Assembly (NCBI GenBank): GCA_017554185.1
Contig: JAFZIU010000120.1
Coordinates: forward strand, 1-33,421
Direction: 5' to 3'
DNA from: Spirochaetia bacterium
GTDB taxonomy: Bacteria; Spirochaetota; Spirochaetia; CADAEX01
DNA length: 33,421 nucleotides
Positions within the stretch are counted from its first letter, which is position 1; each line of letters begins with the position of its first letter. Positions 27,515-33,421 of this stretch are shown one piece after another. A program made the position numbers and the translations under genes. The notes beneath the pieces were generated by a model. It was not told the origin of the DNA, did not search any database, and worked only from the letters and a program-made list of their open reading frames with translations.

Positions 27515-28327
27515 GCTGTTCCATGTTATCTCCTCGTGGAGCACCATGGCTGCGGCAACTACAGCCACCACCGGCTTTAAGAAGAAAGTGATGGAAGCGT
27601 TGGAGGGGCCTGCCATCTCTATAGCACCAAGATAGGTATAATATCCAAGCCCTGTGACAATGAAACCGATATAGAGAAGAACCGGACAGGTCTTGAGTGT
27701 AATTCCGCTGAATACAGGCTCGTGCAGCACAATAAGAAGGAAAAAGTTAAGGACACTGGCTATGAGGAACGGGAAACAGTTCTGGATAATGCCTCCAAGC
27801 CGCGCTGCCTTTACCTTTCCCATTGCAGAATAGAAGGCAAAGGAGACCAGCGCCACAGCCATATAGATAAAACCCTTTGCTGTGTTGCCGGGAGCCACAT
27901 GGAACGGATTGGCTACAAAGAGCAGCCCTACGGCAGAGATAAGGAGCACCAGTGCTTTCTTAAGGGTAAATTTATCGTGGACCAGGAAATGGGCAAACAT
28001 CATGGTGAAAACCGGATTGCAGGAGATCATGATGGCAGCAGTATGGGCATTCAGGTATACAACTCCAATCTGGAAGAAGGACATGCTGAAGGATATTCCC
28101 ACTGCAGCCAGAAGAGTCATATAACCCCAGTCCGAGGCTGTAAGGGTAAGATTACGCTTCTTAAGCTCCCTGATGGCCAGTGGAAGAAGGATGATGCCGC
28201 CTATAAGGAAGCGGAGGAAGTTCATCTGGAGCGCAGTAAAGGAATGCTCCCCCACCTTGAGGGCTACCTCCATGGTTCCGAAACATAGCGCTGTTATGAT
28301 GATATACAGAATACTTTTCTTAGACAT
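27458..28327 (-). CDS. EamA-family (DMT) transporter
   Basis: A 289-residue transporter with ten helices in two EamA repeats of five: GTMEVALKVGEHSFTALQ and FLRFLIGGIILLPLAI in the first half, PSNASITFFLKPVVAVVAAA and LVGIAIILVGFYISL in the second. Members export or exchange amino acids and other metabolites. The start abuts the tsaD stop, so it is translated from the mfd-trmB-yibQ-tsaD run. Its 3' end overlaps the MATE gene on the other strand by 57 bp. Confidence 0.92.
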   Translation of the reverse strand: MSKKSILYIIITALCFGTMEVALKVGEHSFTALQMNFLRFLIGGIILLPLAIRELKKRNLTLTASDWGYMTLLAAVGISFSMSFFQIGVVYLNAHTAAIMISCNPVFTMMFAHFLVHDKFTLKKALVLLISAVGLLFVANPFHVAPGNTAKGFIYMAVALVSFAFYSAMGKVKAARLGGIIQNCFPFLIASVLNFFLLIVLHEPVFSGITLKTCPVLLYIGFIVTGLGYYTYLGAIEMAGPSNASITFFLKPVVAVVAAAMVLHEEITWNSLVGIAIILVGFYISLKKD

Positions 28328-29344
28328 CTACCTAGGATAGCTCCTGTGGAAAGCCATGACCTTGGACATGATGGAGAGGGAAAGATCGGATGTCATGCCA
28401 TCCTTCAAGAAATGATAACCCAGTGCCGCAATCATAGCACCGTTGTCACCGCAGAGCTTCATTGAAGGGATATATACATTCATTCCTTTAAGCTCAGACA
28501 GGGCCTTGCGGAGATACGAGTTGGCAGCCACACCGCCTCCTGTCACCACAGTATTGAGCCCTGCTGCCTGGGCTGCCTTCTTAAGCCGCCTTATGAGCAT
28601 GTCGATAGCTGCCTTCTGGAAGGAGGCGGCAATATTCTCCGGTGTGGCCTCGTAGCCCGGGTTTTGGAACTGGTGAAGCTGGTTGATCACTGCAGTCTTT
28701 AGGCCGGAATAGGAGACATCATACTTGTGCTCCCCTTTGTGGAGCGACGGATCCGGGAAGGAGAAGGCGTTGGCATCCCCTTTCTGTGCCATCTTATCAA
28801 TGACTACCCCGCCAGGATATCCCCAGCCGTAGAACTTGGCAATCTTGTCAAAGGCCTCGCCGCAGGCATCATCGATGGTGGTACCCATAATCTGCATCTT
28901 GTCGTAGTTCTCCATGATTGCAATAAGGGTATGGCCGCCCGAGACCAGAAGTGCCACATAGGGGTACTGGATGTCGTATTCAATATGGGCTGCATGGATA
29001 TGGCCGTAGATATGGTTTATGCCGATATATGGTATGCCTGTTGCATAGGAGAGAGCCTTGGCATAGGAAAGGCCTACCAGAAGGGATCCGGCCAGACCCG
29101 GCTTGGCTGTCACGGCAATGCCGTCTATATCCTTGATAGTGCATCCTGCAGTCTCCAGCGAGTTGTGCACTACCCCTTTGATCCATTCAACATGGGTGCG
29201 TGAAGCAATCTCGGGCACCACTCCCATATATGGCTGGTGAAGCGGAATCTGGGTTGCCACCACATTTGACAGGACTTTCTTGCCGTCTACAACAACTGCT
29301 ACAGAGCATTCATCACAAGAGGACTCAATACCAAGAATATTCAA
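28328..29344 (-). CDS. tsaD: tRNA N6-threonylcarbamoyladenosine synthase subunit TsaD
   Basis: TsaD transfers threonylcarbamoyl to A37 of tRNAs reading ANN codons, working with TsaB and TsaE, which are not in the window. The 338-residue ASKHA protein has NILGIESSCDECSVAVVVDG at the start, the metal-site motif INHIYGHIHAAHI (histidines spaced H-x3-H), LLVSGGHTLIAIM, DDACGEAFDKIAKFYG and VVTGGGVAANSYLR. The usual acidic residue in H-x-E-G-H is tyrosine here (HIYGH), a variation also seen in other bacteria. It lies 3 bp after the YibQ-type gene. Confidence 0.96.
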   Translation of the reverse strand: MNILGIESSCDECSVAVVVDGKKVLSNVVATQIPLHQPYMGVVPEIASRTHVEWIKGVVHNSLETAGCTIKDIDGIAVTAKPGLAGSLLVGLSYAKALSYATGIPYIGINHIYGHIHAAHIEYDIQYPYVALLVSGGHTLIAIMENYDKMQIMGTTIDDACGEAFDKIAKFYGWGYPGGVVIDKMAQKGDANAFSFPDPSLHKGEHKYDVSYSGLKTAVINQLHQFQNPGYEATPENIAASFQKAAIDMLIRRLKKAAQAAGLNTVVTGGGVAANSYLRKALSELKGMNVYIPSMKLCGDNGAMIAALGYHFLKDGMTSDLSLSIMSKVMAFHRSYPR

Positions 29345-29347
29345 TCT

Positions 29348-30295
29348 TTATTCCTTGGAATCATCTTCCAGTTCGAAGAAATCAGCAACAGACTCAAAGC
29401 AGTACCCCTCTTCTATGAATTCAGGATAGAGCTCGATCATGGTGCTGGCAAGATTATCTGACCATACGTGACCGATCATCACTGCATAGCCGTTCTTATC
29501 TGCAATTGCCTTACCTGAGTTGAACGCTTCCATTATCTTTTCCTTGCTTTTGTCATTATCGAGAAATATATTACGTTTTGCAATACGCATTCCATTCTTT
29601 TTAGCCACCTTGGCGCACACAGTGCCTGCATGGGTAAAGCTGTCCACAAAGAAGAGGTTCCTCTTTTTGGCAACCTTGAGCACTACATCCATAACCCGCT
29701 CGTCGCTGGTTGCGGCAGAACCCATATGGTTGTTGAAGCCCACCACATGGGGAACAGAATCCAGGTTGTCGTTAAGAGTCTTGCGCACCTCGTCGTCGCT
29801 CATGGTGACATAGATGGCGCCGGCACCCGGATCTGCCTTGCCCAGGGGCTGCATAGGCTGGTGCAGCATGACAGTCTTGCCGCTTTTGTAGATAAGTTCA
29901 GCAGCTTCCTTTGAATAAGCAAGACGTGGGATTACAGCGATTGAGAGCGGCCCCGGGAACTCCAGGAAAGGCTTAAGCTGCTTGGTGTTATGACCGGCAT
30001 CATCAAGGATGATGTAAATGCGCTTCTTCGGCTTTTCGGCCTTAGCCTCCGGCTTAGGGGCAGGGGCTGTTTCGGGTGCCGGCTGGGGCTGCACCTGGGG
30101 TTCGGGCTCTGGTTTTGGCTGCGGTTCTGGCACAGGTTCCGGCTGTACCGGGGTCTCCGGTTCTGCCGGCTCTGAAGAAGGCTGATAGCTTATGACTACA
30201 ACTAAGACCAAAAGGGATACAAGAAGGATAGCTGCTGCTATAATAAGAGGATAATTCTTCTTTGAGATCTTATTCCTTTTACGACTTTTTGCCAC
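29348..30295 (-). CDS. Divergent polysaccharide deacetylase, YibQ type, membrane anchored
   Basis: A 315-residue envelope protein. One transmembrane helix (about residues 16-35) follows a basic start. A flexible Pro/Glu/Gln-rich linker (about 38-92) leads to a divergent polysaccharide deacetylase domain: RIYIILDDAGHN (Asp-Asp of the NodB-like site), IAVIPRLAYSKEAAEL, MLHQPMQP and GFNNHMGSAATSD. Such proteins are thought to act on cell-wall or envelope glycans. The start codon is GTG at 30295, with GGAGGAGG about 9 bp upstream. The polyproline-type linker would need EF-P. Confidence 0.88.
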   Translation of the reverse strand: MAKSRKRNKISKKNYPLIIAAAILLVSLLVLVVVISYQPSSEPAEPETPVQPEPVPEPQPKPEPEPQVQPQPAPETAPAPKPEAKAEKPKKRIYIILDDAGHNTKQLKPFLEFPGPLSIAVIPRLAYSKEAAELIYKSGKTVMLHQPMQPLGKADPGAGAIYVTMSDDEVRKTLNDNLDSVPHVVGFNNHMGSAATSDERVMDVVLKVAKKRNLFFVDSFTHAGTVCAKVAKKNGMRIAKRNIFLDNDKSKEKIMEAFNSGKAIADKNGYAVMIGHVWSDNLASTMIELYPEFIEEGYCFESVADFFELEDDSKE

Positions 30296-30337
30296 AGCAG
30301 TGCCCCTCCTCCTTTATATTATTATAAAAGAGCATAA

Positions 30338-31033
30338 TTAGCAAGTTTTTACAAAATAGGATTCGAAAATAGTTCTGCCCACTGCCAAACCTTTGCGCTC
30401 AAACTTGGTCTGGGGCCTCCAGGGGACAATCTCATTGCCCTTATCTGCAAAGCCCTCAAAAGGAGACGAAAGTCTCTTCTCACCCCGCAGAACCTCCTGC
30501 ATCTGATGGGCATAGTCCTCCCAGTCGGTGACACAGTAGATATAACCGCCCTCTTTAAGCTTATTCACAAGGGTTGCAACAAAGGTGCTGTTTATAAGCC
30601 GCCGTTTGTAATGCCGTTTCTTCTGCCAAGGGTCTGGAAAGAAGATGTGGAAGCCGCTTACAGAACCGTCGGGGATCATGTTCTCCACCACCTCGGCGGC
30701 GTCGTGGTGCACAATGCGCACATTGGAAAGGTGCTTTGTATGGATTACATCAAGGAGGGCTCCGACTCCCGGCGGGTAGACATCCATAGCCAGGTAGTTC
30801 ATATCTGGATTGCGTTCTGCCATCTGATATGTGGCCTCTCCGTCCCCGAAACCGATCTCGATCACTATAGGGCTGCTGTTGCCGAAGATGGAGGCAAAAT
30901 CAAGCTTCTTATCGGCATCATAAGGGATGCAGTAGAGCTGTGCATAGTTATCCAGAGCATGCTGCTGAAGCTTGGTTATCCGTCCGCTCCTGAGTACAAA
31001 GCTTTTTATAGTCCTGTGAAAAACCTCTTCCAT
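30338..31033 (-). CDS. trmB: tRNA (guanine-N7-)-methyltransferase
   Basis: Methylates G46 of tRNA using SAM. The 231-residue Rossmann methyltransferase has the SAM site VIEIGFGDGEATYQMAERNP, the inner motif IVHHDAAEVVENMI, and the TrmB hallmark FFPDPWQKKRHYKRRL. AGGAG precedes the ATG. It lies 8 bp after mfd and 42 bp before the YibQ-type gene on the same strand. Confidence 0.95.
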   Translation of the reverse strand: MEEVFHRTIKSFVLRSGRITKLQQHALDNYAQLYCIPYDADKKLDFASIFGNSSPIVIEIGFGDGEATYQMAERNPDMNYLAMDVYPPGVGALLDVIHTKHLSNVRIVHHDAAEVVENMIPDGSVSGFHIFFPDPWQKKRHYKRRLINSTFVATLVNKLKEGGYIYCVTDWEDYAHQMQEVLRGEKRLSSPFEGFADKGNEIVPWRPQTKFERKGLAVGRTIFESYFVKTC

Positions 31034-31041
31034 AAGCTCTC

Positions 31042-33421
31042 CTATACCAGCTGCATCAGCTTATCCCGCAGGAAGGCTGATTTCTCCTTCAAATCAACAA
31101 GATCTGTGGTGATAATCATCTTATTTGCCTCGTGGGGCGACGGCTTTATCTTGCCCCCGCTTTCCTTTATAAGACGCATATATTTCTCTATGCTGATCAC
31201 ATGAACCTTTCCGAAGGTGATCTCTATCTCCCCATGGTGCTCCTTCATGGAAGTTATGTAAAGCTTTCCGCAGAGCACCCTTATCTCGGCTAAGGAGACA
31301 AGGCTCTCAACCTCGTCCGGAAGCGGACCGAAACGGTCTTCCAGCTCGCTGCATATAGTGTCAAGCTCGCTTTCAGAGACCACAGAGGCAATCTTCTTAT
31401 AGATTTCCATTTTCTCGCTCTGGTCCCGTATATAGGTGTCCGGGATAAAGCCTGAGTACTCAAGTTCAAGATAGACATCGTGGACATCAAGCTCTTCCTT
31501 CCTGTGCTCATCCAGGGCCCGGACTGCCTCGTCAATAAGGCGCAGGTACATATCAAAGCCTACAGCGCTTATCTCGCCGCTCTGGTCACGTCCCAGCAGG
31601 TTCCCTGCACCCCGCACCTCAAGGTCTTTCATAGCCACCTTGAAGCCCGCACCAAGGCCGGTGTTGTCGGAGATTATACGGAGCCGTTTCATGGCCAGCT
31701 CTGTCATGGCAGTCTGATCCGGATAAAGCAGATAGGCGTATGCAAGCCTGTCGGACCGCCCCACCCGGCCCCGGAGCTGGTAGAGCTGGGAGATGCCGTA
31801 CATGTCGGCCCGGTCTATTATTATGGTGTTCACATTGGGGATATCGATACCATTCTCGATTATAGTTGTAGAGATAAGCACATGAATCTCCTGGTGCACA
31901 AACCTGTCCATTATATCCTCAAGCTCGGTACCGCTCATCTTGCCGTGGGCTGTCTCCATGATAAGCTCCGGCATCATATGCTCCAGAGTCAGGCGCACAT
32001 TCTCTAATGACTCCACCCTGTTGTGGAGGTAATAGACCTGGCCTCCCCTTGCAATCTCCTGAAGGATAGCTTTTCTGACCACCTCCATGCTGTAGGGCTG
32101 TACAAAAGTCTCGATAGGACGCCGGTTCCGGGGCGGTGTCTCCAGCACAGAGAGGTCCCGTATCTTAAGGAGCGACATGTGGAGGGTGCGTGGAATCGGG
32201 GTTGCAGAAAGGGAAAGACAGTCGATGGAAGTCTTGAGCTCCTTCATCTTCTCCTTGTCCTTGACTCCGAAACGCTGCTCCTCGTCCACCACAATCAGGC
32301 CAAGGTTGTTGAATATTACATCCTTCTGGAGGATGCGGTGTGTCCCTATGATGATATCGGCCCTTCCATCCTTAAGGTCCTGTATGACTGCCTTCTGCTG
32401 TCTTGGAGGGACAAACCGGGAAAGAAGGCGGATCTCTACCGGGAAGTTCTTGAACCGGTCAAGGAAGTTCTCGTAGTGCTGCTCTGCAAGGATTGTGGTC
32501 GGGCACAGGAAGGCAGCCTGCTTGCCGCCGGCCACCGCCTTGAACACGGCCCGCATGGCAACCTCGGTCTTGCCGAAACCTACGTCGCCGCAGATGAGCC
32601 GGTCCATAGGGTTGGGCCGCTCCATATCGGCCTTGACCTCCTCTATGCACCGGAGCTGGTCGTCGGTCTCGTCGTATGGGAAGGCGGCCTCGAACTCCAT
32701 CTGCATATCGGTGTCGGAGGGGAATGCAAACCCCTTTGCATTCTGCCGCCTTGAATAGAGCTTGATAAGCCGTGCGGCCAGCTCCTCTGCGGCTCTGCGG
32801 GCCTTGCTCTTGCGGGCCTCCCATGCCTTGCCCCCGATGTGGTCAAGGTGGGGCGCTTTGCCCTCCCCGCCTATATACCGCTGTATCAGGTTCACCTGCT
32901 CTATGGGGATGAATACAGTCTCTTCCCCTGCATACTCAAGGTGGATGTAGTCCCGCTCTGTACCGGTGGACTTAATGCGGTCTATGCCGATGAAACGGCC
33001 GAGTCCATAGTTTATGTGGACTATATAGTCTCCCTTGTTAAGCTCTACAAATGAGTCTATAGGGCTGCTCTTCACCTTTTTCACCGATGCAGGGGGCCGT
33101 TTCTTGCGGCCGAATATCTCATTCTCCTGGATGGCGATTATATGGCTGTCGGGGAGGACAAAGCCGCCGGAGATTGCACCCATTATCACCTGTACATCCA
33201 GATCCTCAAGTATCTTGCCTATCCTCTGGGCCTGGACACCGGAGCTTGAGAAGATGTAAACCTTATAATCGTTCTTAATCAGCTGGAAAAGCTCATCCTT
33301 AAGGTAAGCAAAGTTGCCGAAGAATGAACGGCCCGACTCGTAGGAATAAGTGATGGTCTGGTCATCCTGCCGGCTGTCGTGCAGAAGAGGCAGAACTATG
33401 CGCCTCTCTATACCCTCTGTC
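31042..33421 (-). CDS. mfd: Transcription-repair coupling factor Mfd (N-terminus beyond the window)
   Basis: Mfd removes stalled RNA polymerase from damaged DNA and recruits UvrA. About 792 residues are visible; the open frame continues past the right edge, so the UvrB-homology modules are only partly present. In order: the CarD-like RNA polymerase interaction domain (KGDYIVHINYGLGRFIGIDR), Walker A in CGDVGFGKTEVAMRAV, Walker B/DEEQ box in VVDEEQRFGV, the TRG-type RecG-like motif HNRVESLENV, LRGRVGRSDRLAYAYLL and the C-terminal TRCF domain. The frame is intact throughout the visible part. Confidence 0.97.
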   Translation of the reverse strand, partial: TEGIERRIVLPLLHDSRQDDQTITYSYESGRSFFGNFAYLKDELFQLIKNDYKVYIFSSSGVQAQRIGKILEDLDVQVIMGAISGGFVLPDSHIIAIQENEIFGRKKRPPASVKKVKSSPIDSFVELNKGDYIVHINYGLGRFIGIDRIKSTGTERDYIHLEYAGEETVFIPIEQVNLIQRYIGGEGKAPHLDHIGGKAWEARKSKARRAAEELAARLIKLYSRRQNAKGFAFPSDTDMQMEFEAAFPYDETDDQLRCIEEVKADMERPNPMDRLICGDVGFGKTEVAMRAVFKAVAGGKQAAFLCPTTILAEQHYENFLDRFKNFPVEIRLLSRFVPPRQQKAVIQDLKDGRADIIIGTHRILQKDVIFNNLGLIVVDEEQRFGVKDKEKMKELKTSIDCLSLSATPIPRTLHMSLLKIRDLSVLETPPRNRRPIETFVQPYSMEVVRKAILQEIARGGQVYYLHNRVESLENVRLTLEHMMPELIMETAHGKMSGTELEDIMDRFVHQEIHVLISTTIIENGIDIPNVNTIIIDRADMYGISQLYQLRGRVGRSDRLAYAYLLYPDQTAMTELAMKRLRIISDNTGLGAGFKVAMKDLEVRGAGNLLGRDQSGEISAVGFDMYLRLIDEAVRALDEHRKEELDVHDVYLELEYSGFIPDTYIRDQSEKMEIYKKIASVVSESELDTICSELEDRFGPLPDEVESLVSLAEIRVLCGKLYITSMKEHHGEIEITFGKVHVISIEKYMRLIKESGGKIKPSPHEANKMIITTDLVDLKEKSAFLRDKLMQLV

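Noticed and set aside
1-33421. CRISPR array, insertion sequence, prophage or integrase
   Set aside because: No regularly spaced repeats, transposase or integrase frames, or terminal inverted repeats could be seen. Only the duplicated peptide units and DUF2442 relic suggest mobility.

Overview
The window is a 33.4 kb chromosomal segment of about 45-47% GC by eye. Genes lie on both strands and there are no gene-free gaps over 300 bp. The best guess is a host-associated spirochaete (Treponema-like). The exported proteins carry relaxed, spirochaete-style lipoboxes (LSFTGC, LLFSNC), neither tRNA gene encodes its CCA end, and the gene set mixes typical spirochaete genes with Firmicute-like modules such as fabT-fabH-acpP-fabK. 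No rRNA, ribosomal protein or other decisive taxonomic marker is present, so this assignment is an inference.

Layout. 1-2000 (minus): the start of a type II fatty-acid synthesis operon (marR/fabT, fabH, acpP, fabK cut by the window edge), with a consensus promoter and a perfect palindromic operator. 2038-3733: a DUF486 membrane protein, then a minus-strand group of DUF4160, DUF2442 and an unusual membrane-anchored MTA/SAH nucleosidase. 3900-7260 is the most accessory-looking part. Two tandem pairs of Nif11-like RiPP precursor genes (plus strand) flank a minus-strand operon of three paralogous VOC/glyoxalase-fold proteins and one HdeD-like membrane protein, a tRNA-Arg and a relic of a second DUF2442 gene. 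A small PspC protein closes the block. 7273-8505: a von Willebrand factor A protein diverging from a helix-turn-helix-like protein, with an inverted repeat between them. 8577-13216 (minus): one apparent operon of a CYTH-like protein, a Ppx/GppA phosphatase and a complete tripartite tricarboxylate transporter (tctC, tctB, tctA). 13362-15104: a hypothetical protein and a secreted ankyrin protein. 15133-18201 (minus): proline biosynthesis (proB, proA, proC), a 42-codon membrane ORF coupled to proC, and tRNA-Ala. 18301-21785 (plus): nifS-nifU iron-sulfur assembly genes, two small membrane proteins, a FmdB zinc ribbon and an MscS channel. 21887-26034: efp, a cytidylate-kinase-like/BON protein, a lipoprotein plus membrane protein pair, and ilvE. 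26111-33421: a MATE exporter, then a minus-strand run of mfd (cut by the window edge), trmB, a YibQ-type deacetylase, tsaD and an EamA transporter.

How they work together. Most of the window is housekeeping: fatty acids, proline, branched-chain amino acids, Fe-S clusters, tRNA t6A and m7G modification, EF-P and transcription-coupled repair. The candidate undescribed system is the Nif11-leader peptide block. Four near-identical leaders ending in AGG carry short, divergent, mostly three-cysteine core peptides. They are interleaved with a dedicated VOC/HdeD operon, and no modification or export enzyme is visible in the window. A second signal spans several loci: four genes (7978, 13908, 18201 and 24901) have a -10-like hexamer exactly 6 bp before their ATG, consistent with leaderless mRNAs.
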